Positions 1-10,400 of a stretch of 64,000 nt of DNA are shown here, in pieces. The stretch is from Gordius sp. MW1 (Eukaryota > Nematomorpha > Gordioida > Gordea > Gordiidae): assembly GCA_964036665.1 (NCBI GenBank), contig OZ038531.1, positions 14,508,168-14,572,167 of the forward strand, given 5' to 3'. The position numbers and the translations under genes are program-made. Position 1 is the stretch's first letter; each line of letters starts with the position of its first letter. The notes below the pieces were generated by a model, which did no database searches, was not told the origin of the DNA, and saw only the letters and a list, made by a program, of their open reading frames with translations.

Positions 1-320
1 ATATTTTTTCATTCTCTTTCACATAGAATCGAAAAAATAAATATTTTTACCTCAAAATTTTTCACATATTTTTCTTTGAACCGTATTTATCCGATGAAAA
101 TTGTCGTTTTCAGACGTGGTTTCTATGATCCCAAGTAAAAATTTATCAGAATATAAAAACTATTACTTTGAAATCATGATCGCATAGAGCAGTTTTCAAA
201 AATTAAGCACTCACGTTGCGATACAACAAACTAATCGCAACAATAAAACGTTGTCTTTTGTCACAATGATAGTTCTCGCAGCTTAAAACCTCTTTTCGGA
301 AGTCAATCGAGGATAATGGG
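1..320 (+). repeat. Partial monomer at left edge
   Basis: This is a long monomer lacking its first 24 bases because the window begins inside it. It has the private markers CATTCTCTTTC, GTATTTATCC and GAAAATTGTCG. It matches 25382-25701 from the first base, so the window happens to start within block A. Confidence 0.95.
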
Positions 321-603
321 ATTCTCAAATTGGCTTACTTTTATATATTTTTTCATGCTCTTTCACATAGAATCAAAACCGTATTCATCCGATGAAAGTT
401 GTCGTTTTCAGACGTGGTTTCTTAGATCCCAAGTAAAAATTTATCAGAATCTAAAAACTATTACTTTGAAATTATGTTTCAAAAATTAAGCACGCACGTT
501 GCGATACAACAAACTAATCGCGACAATAAAACGTTGTCTTTTGTCAAAATGATAGTTCTCGCAGCTTAAAACCTCTTTTCGGAAGTCAATCGAGGATAAT
601 AGG

Positions 604-945
604 ATTCTCAAATTGGCTTACTTTTATATATTTTTTTATGCTCTTTCACATACAATCGAAAAAAATAGATATTTTTACCTCAAAATTTTTCACATATTTT
701 TCTTTGAACCGTATTCATCCGAAAGTTGTCGTTTTCAGACGTGGTTTCTATGATCCCAAGTAAAAATTCATCAGAATTTAAAAACTATTACTTTGAAATC
801 ATGATCGCATAGAGCAGTTTTCAAAAATTAAGCACTCACGTTGCGATACAACAAACTAATCGCAACAATAAAACGTTGTCTTTTGTCAAAATGATAGTTC
901 TCGCGGCTTAAAACCTCTTTTCGGAAGTCAATCGAGGATAATAGG
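604..945 (+). repeat. Long monomer subtype D (342 bp)
   Basis: Subtype D lacks 3 bases in the CCGATGAAAG box (CCGAAAG). It typically has TTTTTTTATGCTC, CATACAATCG, TAGATATTT and AATTTAAAAAC, and often CTCGCGGC in place of CTCGCAGC. It recurs throughout block A (for example 2581, 3199, 5177, 25985, 27960, 28578, 29196, 31174, 36022) and in the 20-monomer repeat at 10152, 11404, 40999, 42251, 47563 and 48815. A variant with AATCACAAC and CCTATTTCGGAAG is frequent. The D copies at 21646 and 23642 share CCATATTCATCC and GTTGTGG. Confidence 0.9.
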
Positions 946-1291
946 ATTCTCAAATTGGCTTACTTATATATATTTTATTTTATGCTCTTTCACATACAAT
1001 CGAAAAAATAAATATTTTTGCCTCAAAATTTTTCACATATTTTTCTTTGAACCGTATTCATCCGATGAAAGTTGTCGTTTTCAGATGTGGTTTCTATGAG
1101 CCCAAGTAAAAATTTATCAGAATCTAAAAACTATTACTTTGAAATCATGATCGCATAGAGCAGTTTTCAAAAATTAAGCACTCACGTTGCGATACAACAA
1201 ACTAATCGCAACAATAAAACGTTGTCTTTTGTCAAAATGATAGTTCTCGCAGCTTAAAACCTCTTTTCTGAAGTCAATCGAGGATAATAGG

Positions 1292-1615
1292 ATTCTCAAA
1301 TTGGCTTATTTTATATATTTTTTCATGCTCTTTCACATAGAATCGAAAAAAATAAATATTTTTACCTAAAAATTTTTCACATTTTTTCTTTGAACCGTAT
1401 TCATCCGATGAAAGTTGTCGTTTTCAGACGTGGTTTCTATGATCCCAAGTATTTATCAGAATCTAAAAACTATTACTTTGAAATCATGTTTCAAAAATTA
1501 AGCACGCACGTTGCGATACAACAAACTAATCGCGACAATAAAACGTTGTCTTTTGTCAAAATGATAGTTCTCGCAGCTTAAAACCTCTTTTCGGAAGTCA
1601 ATCGAGGATAATAGG
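1292..1615 (+). repeat. Hybrid monomer class B, 324-326 bp
   Basis: The 5' half is long-type with the 47-bp segment present; the 3' half is S-type (15-bp deletion, AAGCACGCACG, AATCGCGAC). It has AAGTATTTATC in place of AAGTAAAAATTTATC (4-bp deletion) and usually GGCTTATTTTATA and TTACCTAAAAATT. Copies start at 1292, 3885, 26671, 29882, 31515 (a different 5' end) and 34728. It is the structural counterpart of the 298-bp S/L hybrid. The 4-bp deletion removes the TAA stop present in most monomers at this point, so a short frame stays open through it; that frame is incidental. Confidence 0.88.
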
Positions 1616-2193
1616 ATTCTCAAATTGGCTTACTTTTATATATTTTTTTATGCTCTTTCACATACAATCGAAAAAAAATAGATATTTTTACCTCAATTTT
1701 TCACATATTTTTCTTTGAACCGTATTCATCCGAAAGTTGTCGTTTTCAGACGTGGTTTCTATGATCCCAAGTAAAAATTTATCAGAATTTAAAAACTATT
1801 ACTTTGAAATCATGATCGCATAGAGCAGTTTTCAAAAATTAAGCACTCACGTTGCGATACAACAAACTAATCACAACAATAAACCGTTGTCTTTTGTCAA
1901 AATGATAGATCTCGCAGCTTAAAACCTATTTCGGAAGTCAATAGAGGATAATAGGATTCTCAAATTGGCTTACTTTTATATATTTTTTATGCTCTTTCAC
2001 ATAGAATCGAAAAAAATAAATATTTTTGCCTCAAAAATTTTCACATATTTTTCTTTGAACCGTATTCATCCGATGAAAGTTGTCGTTTTCAGACGTGGTT
2101 TCTATGATCCCAAGTAAAAATTTATCAGAATCTAAAAACTATTACTTTGAAATCATGATCGCATAGAGCAGTTTTCAAAAATTAAGCACTCAC

Positions 2194-2220
2194 GTTGCGA
2201 TACAACAAACTAATCGCAAC
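2194..2220. other. Recurrent 8-bp inverted repeat (example copy)
   Basis: GTTGCGAT (2194-2201) and ATCGCAAC (2213-2220) are perfect reverse complements around an 11-base spacer. The element lies at monomer positions 240-266 and is present in nearly every long monomer. In S and B monomers the right arm is ATCGCGAC, which leaves one mismatch in DNA or one G-U pair in RNA. In many D monomers the right arm is ATCACAAC, which leaves one mismatch. It is the strongest dyad in the monomer. A function such as cruciform formation or protein binding is not shown by the sequence. Confidence 0.85.
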
Positions 2221-2297
2221 AATAAAACGTTGTCTTTTGTCAAAATGATTTCTCGCAGCTTAAAACCTCTTTTCGGAAGTCAATCGAGGATAATAGG

Positions 2298-2580
2298 ATT
2301 CTCAAATTGGCTTACTTTTATATATTTTTTCATGCTCTTTCACATAGAATCGAAACCGTATTCATCCGATGAAAGTTGTCGTTTTCAGACGTGGTTTCTT
2401 AGATCCCAAGTAAAAATTTATCAGAATCTAAAAACTATTACTTTGAAATCATGTTTCAAAAATTAAGCACGCACGTTGCGATACAACAAACTAATCGCGA
2501 CAATAAAACGTTGTCTTTTGTCAAAATGATAGTTCTCGCAGCTTAAAACCTCTTTTCGGAAGTCAATCGAGGATAATAGG
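2298..2580 (+). repeat. Short monomer class S (283 bp)
   Basis: Compared with the reference long monomer this copy lacks 47 bases (consensus positions 59-105, the A/T-tract segment) and 15 bases (positions 204-218). 345 minus 62 gives 283 exactly. The class also shares linked base changes: TTCTTAGATCCC for TTCTATGATCCC, AAGCACGCACG for AAGCACTCACG, and AATCGCGAC for AATCGCAAC. Starts of S-type monomers (283, 279-281 and 298 bp forms) are: 321, 2298, 2916, 4894, 5863, 7181, 8495, 10493, 11121, 12432, 14087, 16424, 17738, 18377, 19347, 20660, 22674, 25702, 27677, 28295, 28913, 30891, 32523, 33141, 33759, 35739, 36708, 38026, 39342, 41340, 41968, 43279, 44936, 46250, 47904, 48532, 49842, 51499, 52813, 55503, 57166, 58480, 60815, 62133 and 63793 (partial). 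Confidence 0.95.
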
Positions 2581-5500
2581 ATTCTCAAAGGCTTACTTTT
2601 ATATATTTTTTTATGCTCTTTCACATACAATCGAAAAAAATAGATATTTTTACCTCAAAATTTTTCACATATTTTTCTTTGAACCGTATTCATCCGAAAG
2701 TTGTCGTTTTCAGACGTGGTTTCTATGATCCCAAGTAAAAATTTATCAGAATTTAAAAACTATTACTTTGAAATCATGATCGCATAGAGCAGTTTTCAAA
2801 AATTAAGCACTCACGTTGCGATAGAACAAACTAATCGCAACAATAAAACGTTGTCTTTTGTCACAATGATAGTTCTCGCAGCTTAAAACCTCTTTTCGGA
2901 AGTCAATCTAATGGGATTCTCAAATTGGCTTACTTTTATATATTTTTTCATGCTCTTTCACATAGAATCAAAACCGTATTCATCCGATGAAAGTTGTCGT
3001 TTTCAGACGTGGTTTCTTAGATCCCAAGTAAAAATTTATCAAAATCTAAAAACTATTACTTTGAAATTATGTTTCAAAAATTAAGCACGCACGTTGCGAT
3101 ACAACAAACTAATCGCGACAATAAAACGTTGTCTTTTGTCAAAATGATAGTTCTCGCAGCTTAAAACCTCTTTTCGAAAGTCAATCGAGGATAATAGGAT
3201 TCTCAAATTGGCTTACTTTTATATATTTTTTTATGCTCTTTCACATACAATCGAAAAAAATAGATATTTTTATCTCAAAATTTTTCACATATTTTTCTTT
3301 GAACCGTATTCATCCGAAAGTTGTCGTTTTCAGACGTGGTTTCTATGATCCCAAGTAAAAATTTATCAGAATTTAAAAACTATTACTTTGAAATCATGAT
3401 CGCATAGAGCAGTTTTCAAAAATTAAGCACTCACGTTGCGATACAACAAACTAATCGCAACAATAAAACGTTGTCTTTTGTCAAAATGATAGTTCTCGCG
3501 GCTTAAAACCTCTTTTCGGACGTCAATCGAGGATAATAGGATTCTCAAATTGGCTTACTTTTATATATTTTTTTATGCTCTTTCACATACAATCGAAAAA
3601 ATAAATATTTTTACCTCAAAATTTTTCACATATTTTTCTTTGAACCGTATTCATCCGATGAAAGTTGTCGTTTTCAGATGTGGTTTCTATGATCCTAAGT
3701 AAAAATTTATCAGAATCTAAAAACTATTACTTTGAAATCATGATCGCATAGAGCAGTTTTCAAAAATTAAGCACTCACGTTGCGATACAACAAACTAATC
3801 GCAACAATAAAACGTTGTCTTTTGTCAAAATGATAGTTCTCGCAGATTAAAACCTCTTTTCTGAAGTCAATCGAGGATAATAGGATTCTCAAATTGGCTT
3901 ATTTTATATATTTTTTCATGCTCTTTCACATAGAATCGAAAAAAATAAATATTTTTACCTAAAAATTGTTCACATATTTTTCTTTGAACCGTATTCATCC
4001 GATGAAAGTTGTCGTTTTCAGACGTGGTTTCTATGATCCCAAGTATTTATCAGAATCTAAAAACTATTACTTTGAAATCATGTTTGAAAAATTAAGCACG
4101 CACGTTGCGATACAACAAACTAATCGCGACAATAAAACGTTGTCTTTTGTCAAAATGATAGTTCTCGCAGCTTAAAGCCTCTTTTCGGAAGTCAATCGAG
4201 GATAATAGGATTCTCAAATTGGCTTACTTTTATATATTTTTTTATGCTCTTTCACATACAATCGAAAAAAAATAGATATTTTTACCTCAAAATTTTTCAC
4301 ATTTTTTTCTTTGAACCGTATTCATCCGAAAGTTGTCGTTTTCAGACGTGGTTTCTATGATCCCAAGTAAAAATTTATCAGAATTTAAAAACTATTACTT
4401 TGAAATCATGATCGCATAGAGCAGTTTTCAAAAATTAAGCACTCACGTTGCGATACAACAAACTAATCACAACAACAAAACGTTGTCTTTTGTCAAAATG
4501 ATAGATCTCGCAGCTTAAAACCTATTTCGGAAGTCAATAGAGGATAATAGGATTCTCAAATTGGCTTACTTTTATATATTTTTTATGCTCTTTCACATAG
4601 AATCGAAAAAAATTAATATTTTTGCCTCAAAATTTTTCACATATTTTTCTTTGAACCGTATTCATCCGATGAAAGTTGTCGTTTTCAGACGTGGTTTCTA
4701 TGATCCCAAGTAAAAATTTATCAGAATCTAAAAACTATTACTTTGAAATCATGATCGCATAGAGCAGTTTTCAAAAATTAAGCACTCACGTTGCGATACA
4801 ACAAACTAATCGCAACAATAAAACGTTGTCTTTTGTCAAAATGATTTCTCGCAGCTTAAAACCTCTTTTCGGAAGTCAATCGAGGATAATAGGATTCTCA
4901 AATTGGCTTACTTTTATATATTTTTTCATGCTCTTTCACATAGAATCGAAACCGTATTCATCCGATGAAAGTTGTCGTTTTCAGACGTGGTTTCTTAGAT
5001 CCCAAGTAAAAATTTATCAGAATCTAAAAACTATTACTTTGAAATCATGTTTCAAAAATTAAGCACGCACGTTGCGATACAACAAACTAATCGCGACAAT
5101 AAAACGTTGTCTTTTGTCAAAATGATAGTTCTCGCAGCTTAAAACCTCTTTTCGGAAGTCAATCGAGGATAATAGGATTCTCAAATTGGCTTACTTTTAT
5201 ATATTTTTTTATGCTCTTTCACATACAATCGAAAAAAATAGATATTTTTACCTCAAAATTTTTCACATATTTTTCTTTGAACCGTATTCATCCAAAAGTT
5301 GTCGTTTTCAGACGTGGTTTCTATGATCCCAAGTAAAAATTTATCAGAATTTAAAAACTATTACTTTGAAATCATGATCGCATAGAGCAGTTTTGAAAAA
5401 TTAAGCACTCACGTTGCGATACAACAAACTAATCACAACAATAAAACGTTGTCTTTTGTCAAAATGATAGATCTCGCAGCTTAAAACCTATTTCGGAAGT

Positions 5501-6145
5501 CAATAGAGGATAATAGGATTCTCAAATTGGCTTACTTTTATATATTTTTTTATGCTCTTTCACATAGAATCGAAAAAAATAAATATTTTTACCTCAAAAT
5601 TTTTCACATATTTTTCTTTGAACCGTATTCATCCGATGAAAGTTGTCGTTTTCAGACGTGGTTTCTATGATCCCAAGTAAAACTTTATCAGAATCTAAAA
5701 ACTATTACTTTGAAATCATGATCGCATAGAGCAGTTTTCAAAAATTAAGCACTCACGTTGCGTTACAACAAACTAATCGCAACAATAAAACGTTGTCTTT
5801 TGTCAAAATGATAGTTCTCGCAGCTTAAAACCTCTTTTCGGAAGTCAATCGAGGATAATGGGATTCTAAAATTGGCTTACTTTTATATATTTTTTCATGC
5901 TCTTTCACATAGAATCAAAACCGTATTCATCCGATGAAAGTTGTCGTTTTCAGACGTGGTTTCTTAGATCCCAAGTAAAAATTTATCAGAATCTAAAAAC
6001 TATTACTTTGAAATCATGTTTCAAAAATTAAGCACGCACGTTGCGATACAACAAACTAATCGCGACAATAAAACGTTGTCTTTTGTCAAAATGATAGTTC
6101 TCGCAGCTTAAAACCTCTTTTCGGAAGTCAATCGAGGATAATAGG

Positions 6146-6490
6146 ATTCTCAAATTGGCTTACTTTTATATATTTTTTCATGCTCTTTCACATAGAATCG
6201 AAAAAAATAAATATTTTTACCTCAAAATTTTTCACATATTTTTCTTCTAACCGTATTCATCCGATGAAAGTTGTCGTTTTCAGACGTGGTTTCTATGATC
6301 CCAAGTAAAAATTTATCAGAATTAAAAAACTATTACTTTGAAATCATGATCGCATAGAGCAGTTTTCAAAAATTAAGCACTCACGTTGCGATACAACAAA
6401 CTAATCGCAACAATAAAACGTTGTCTTTTGTCAAAATGATAGTTCTCGCAGCTTAAAACCTTTTTTCGGAAGTCAATCGAGGATAATAGG
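6146..6490 (+). repeat. Long monomer subtype C (345 bp)
   Basis: It is recognised by TTTTTCTTCTAACCG in place of TTTTTCTTTGAACCG, and usually by CAGAATTAAAAAAC and CCTTTTTTCGG. Other C starts include 7461, 8774, 9119, 9464, 10776, 12715, 14370, 17052, 19975, 24673, 36991, 38306, 39621, 39966, 40311, 45216, 46530, 46875, 48187, 50125, 53093, 53438, 53783, 55786, 58760, 59105, 59450, 60470, 61098, 62413, 62758 and 63103. A sub-variant (9464, 40311, 46875, 53783, 59450, 60470, 61098, 63103) has TTTATGAGAATC and ATCATTATCGC. Confidence 0.9.
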
Positions 6491-6835
6491 ATTCTCAAAT
6501 TGGCTTACTTTTATATATTTTTTCATGCTCTTTCACATAGAATCGAAAAAAATAAATATTTTTACCTCAAAATTTTTTATATATTTTTCTTTGAACCGTA
6601 TTCATCCGATGAAAGTTGTCGTTTTCAGACGTGGTTTCTAAGATCGCAAGTAAAAATTTATCAGAATCTAAAAACTATTACTTTGAAATCATGATCGCAT
6701 AGAGCAGTTTTCAAAAATAAAGCACTCACGTTGCGATACAACAAACTAATCGCAACAATAAAACTTTGTCTTTTGTCAAAATGATAGTTCTCGCAGCTTA
6801 AAACCTCTTTTCGGAAGTAAATCTAGGATAATAGG
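6491..6835 (+). repeat. Long monomer subtype K (345 bp)
   Basis: Diagnostic changes are TTTCTAAGATCGCAAG in place of TTTCTATGATCCCAAG, a TTTTTTACATATT or TTTTTTATATATT variant, AAAAATAAAGC in place of AAAAATTAAGC, AAACTTTGTC in place of AAACGTTGTC, and GTAAATC in place of GTCAATC. Removing the stop in TTTCTATGATCC plus the neighbouring TAA frame leaves a short open frame, which recurs as a by-product and is not a gene. Main copies: 6491, 7806, 9809 (TTCTAATATCGC form), 37336, 38651, 40656, 43901, 45561, 47220, 50464, 52124, 54128, 56131, 57791, 59795, 61443 and 63448. Copies at 14715 and 63448 keep TTAAGC in the 3' half. Confidence 0.9.
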
Positions 6836-7180
6836 ATTCTCAAATTGGCTTACTTTTATATATTTTTTCATGCTCTTGCACATACAATCGAAAAAAATAA
6901 ATATTTTTACCTCAAAATTTTTCACATATTTTTCTTTGAACCGTATTCATCCGATGAAAGTTGTCGTTTTCAGACGTGGTTTCTATGATCCCAAGTAAAA
7001 CTTTATCAGAATCTAAAAAGTATTACTTTGAAATCATGATCGCATAGAGCAGTTTTCAAAAATTAAGCACTCACGTTGCGATACAACAAACTAATCGCAA
7101 CAATAAAACGTTGTCTTTTGTCAAAATGATAGTTCTCGCAGCTTAAAACCTCTTTTCGGAAGTCAATCGAGGATAATGGG
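6836..7180 (+). repeat. Long monomer subtype T (345 bp)
   Basis: It is recognised by CTCTTGCACATACAATCG, AAACTTTATCAG in place of AAAAATTTATCAG, and AAAAAGTATTAC in place of AAAAACTATTAC. It follows K and precedes S280. Copies: 6836, 8150, 37681, 38995, 44591, 45905, 50809-51154 region, 52468, 56821 region, 58135 and 61788. At 38995 a 2-bp AT insertion gives CAATATCG, which shifts the offset between HOR units 1 and 2 from 30845 to 30847. Confidence 0.88.
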
Positions 7181-7460
7181 ATTCTCAAATTATCTTACTT
7201 TTATATATTATTTCATGCTCTTTCACATAGAATCAAAACCGTATTCATCCGATGAAAGTTGTCGTTTTCAGACGTGGTTTCTTAGATCTTAAGTAAAAAT
7301 TTATCAGAATCTAATAACTATTACTTTGAAATCATGTTTCAAAAATTAAGCACGCACGTTGCGATACAACAAACTAATCGCGACAATAAAACGTTGTCTT
7401 TTGTCAAAATGATAGTTCTCGCAGCTTAACTTTTTTCGGAAGTCAATCGAGGTTAATAGG
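7181..7460 (+). repeat. Short monomer subtype S280
   Basis: This is an S monomer with a further 3-bp deletion near its end (GCTTAACTTTTTTCGG in place of GCTTAAAACCTCTTTTCGG) and GGTTAATAGG in place of GGATAATAGG. Most copies begin ATTCTCAAATTATCTTA rather than ATTCTCAAATTGGCTTA, inherited from the T monomer junction upstream. Copies with this 3' end start at 7181, 8495 (279 bp), 38026, 39342 (279 bp), 44936, 46250, 51499, 52813, 57166, 58480 and 62133. It sits after a T monomer and before a C monomer in every case I checked, so it marks the K-T-S280-C part of the higher-order repeat. Confidence 0.9.
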
Positions 7461-10400
7461 ATTCTCAAATTGGCTTACTTTTATATATTTTTTCATGCTC
7501 TTTCACATAGAATCGAAAAAAATAAATATTTTTACCTCAAAATTTTTCACATATTTTTCTTCTAACCGTATTCATCCGATGAAAGTTTTCGTTTTCAGAC
7601 GTGGTATCTATGACATCAAGTAAAAATTTATCAGAATTAAAAAACTATTACTTTGAAATCATGATCGCATAGAGCAGTTTTCAAAAATTAAGCACTCACG
7701 TTGCGATACAACAAACTAATCGCAACAATAAAACGTTGTCTTTTGTCAAAATGATAGTTCTCGCAGCTTAAAACCTTTTTTCGGAAGTCAATCGAGGATA
7801 ATAGGATTCTCAAATTGGCTTACTTTTATATATTTTTTCATGCTCTTTCACATAGAATCGAAAAAATAAATATTTTTACCTCAAAATTTTTTACATATTT
7901 TTCTTTGAACCGTATTCATCCGATGAAAGTTGTCGTTTTCAGACGTGGTTTCTAAGATCGCAAGTAAAAATTTATCAGAATCTAAAAACTATTACTTTGA
8001 AATCATGATCGCATAGAGCAGTTTTCAAAAATAAAGCACTCACGTTGCGATACAACAAACTAATCGCAACAATAAAACTTTGTCTTTTGTCAAAATGATA
8101 GTTCTCGCAGCTTAAAACCTCTTTTCGGAAGTAAATCGAGGATAATAGGATTCTCAAATTGGCTTACTTTTATATATTTTTTCATGCTCTTGCACATACA
8201 ATCGAAAAAAATAAATATTTTTACCTCAAAATTTTTCACATATTTTTCTTTGAACCGTATTCATCCGATGAAAGTTGTCGTTTTCAGACGTGGTTTCTAT
8301 GATCCCAAGTAAAACTTTATCAGAATCTAAAAAGTATTACTTTGAAATCATGATCGCATAGAGCAGTTTTCAAAAATTAAGCACTCACGTTGCGATACAA
8401 CAAACTAATCGCAACAATAAAACGTTGTCTTTTGTCAAAATGATAGTTCTCGCAGCTTAAAACCTCTTTTCGGAAATCAATCGAGGATAATGGGATTCTC
8501 AAATTATCTTACTTTTATATATTTTTTCATGCTCTTTCACATAGAATCAAAACCGTATTCATCCGATGAAAGTTGTCGTTTTCAGACGTGGTTTCTTAGA
8601 TCCCAAGTAAAAATTTATCAGAATCTAATAACTATTACTTTGAAATCATGTTTCAAAAATTAAGCACGCACGTTGCGATACAACAAACTAATCGCGACAA
8701 TAAAACGTTGTCTTTTGTCAAATGATAGTTCTCGCAGCTTAACTTTTTTCGGAAGTCAATCGAGGTTAATAGGATTCTCAAATTGGCTTACTTTTATATT
8801 TTTTTTCATGCTCTTTCACATAGAATCGAAAAAAATAAATATTTTTACCTCAAAATTTTTCACATATTTTTCTTCTAACCGTATTCATCCGATGAAAGTT
8901 GTCGTTTTCAGACGTGGTTTCTATGATCCCAAGTAAAAATTTATCAGAATTAAAAAACTATTACTTTGAATTCATGATCGCATAGAGCAGTTTTCAAAAA
9001 TTAAGCACTCACGTTGCGATACAACAAACTAATCGCAACAATAAAACGTTGTCTTTTGTCAAAATGATAGTTCTCGCAGCTTAAAACCTTTTTTCGGAAG
9101 TCAATCGAGGATAATGGGATTCTCAAATTGGCTTACTTTTATATATTTTTTCATGCTCTTTCACATAGAATCGAAAAAAATAAATATTTTTACCTCAAAA
9201 TTTTTCACATATTTTTCTTCTAACCGTATTCATCCGATGAAAGTTGTCGTTTTCAGACGTGGTTTCTATGATCCCAAGTAAAAATTTATCAGAATTAAAA
9301 AACTATTACTTTGAAATCATGATCGCATAGAGCAGTTTTCAAAAATTAAGCACTCACGTTGCGATACAACAAACTAATCGCAACAATAAAACGTTGTCTT
9401 TTGTCAAAATGATAGTTCTCGCAGCTTAAAACCTATTTTCGGAAGTCAATCGAGGATAATAGGATTTTCAAATTGGCTTACTTTTATATATTTTTTCATG
9501 CTCTTTCACATAGAATCGAAAAAAAGAAATATTTTTACCTCAAAATTTTTCACATATTTTTCTTCTAACCGTATTCATCCGATGAAAGTTGTCGTTTTCA
9601 GACGTGGTTTCTATGATCCCAAGTAAAAATTTATGAGAATCTAAAAACTATTACTTTGAAATCATTATCGCATAGAGCAGTTTTCAAAAATTAAGCACTC
9701 ACGTTGCGATACAACAAACTAATCGCGACAATAAAACGTTGTCTTTTGTCAAAATGATAGTTCTCGCAGCTTAAAACCTTTTTTCGGAAGTCAATCGAGG
9801 ATAATAGGATTCTCAAATTGGCTTACTTTTATATATTTTTTCATGCTCTTTCACATAGAATCGAAAAATAAATATTTTTACCTCAAAATTTTTTACATAT
9901 TTTTCTTTGAACCGTATTCATCCGATGAAAGTTGTCGTTTTCAGACGTGGTTTCTAATATCGCAAGTAAAAATTTATCAGAATCTAAAAACTATTACTTT
10001 GAAATCATGATCGCATAGAGCAGTTTTCAAAAATAAAGCACTCACGTTGCGATACAACAAACTAATCGCAACAATAAAACGTTGTCTTTTGTCAAAATGA
10101 TAGTTCTCGCAGCTTAAAACCTCTTTTCGGAAGTAAATCGAGGATAATAGGATTCTCAAATTGGCTTACTTTTATATATTTTTTCATGCTCTTGCACATA
10201 CAATCGAAAAAAATAGATATTTTTACCTCAAAATTTTTCACATATTTTTCTTTGAACCGTATTCATCCGAAAGTTGTCGTTTTCAGACATGGTTTCTATG
10301 ATCCCAAGTAAAAATTTATCAGAATTTAAAAACTATTACTTTGAAATCATGATCGCATAGAGCAGTTTTCAAAAATTAAGCACTCACGTTGCGATACAAC

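Larger units (their letters stand above)
1..6490 (+). repeat. Block A, copy 1
   Basis: Monomer starts: 321 S, 604 D, 946, 1292 B, 1616, 1956, 2298 S, 2581 D, 2916 S, 3199 D, 3541, 3885 B, 4210, 4552, 4894 S, 5177 D, 5518, 5863 S, 6146 C. The block recurs at 25382 onward with private variants preserved (for example CATTCTCTTTC at 9 and 25390, the AGGATTCTCAAAGGC variant at 2581 and 27960, GCTTAAAGCC at about 4172 and 30169). The offset is 25381 at the start, 25379 after a 2-bp indel near 975, and 25997 after the 618-bp insertion in copy 2. It thus behaves as a multi-monomer unit, with internal duplications in later copies. Confidence 0.9.

Noticed and set aside
7975..8157. Recurrent minus-strand 60-codon frame in K-type monomers
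   Set aside because: It exists because of the AAAAATAAAGC and GTAAATC variants of the K subtype. Its multiple identical copies reflect duplication of the DNA, not conservation of a protein.
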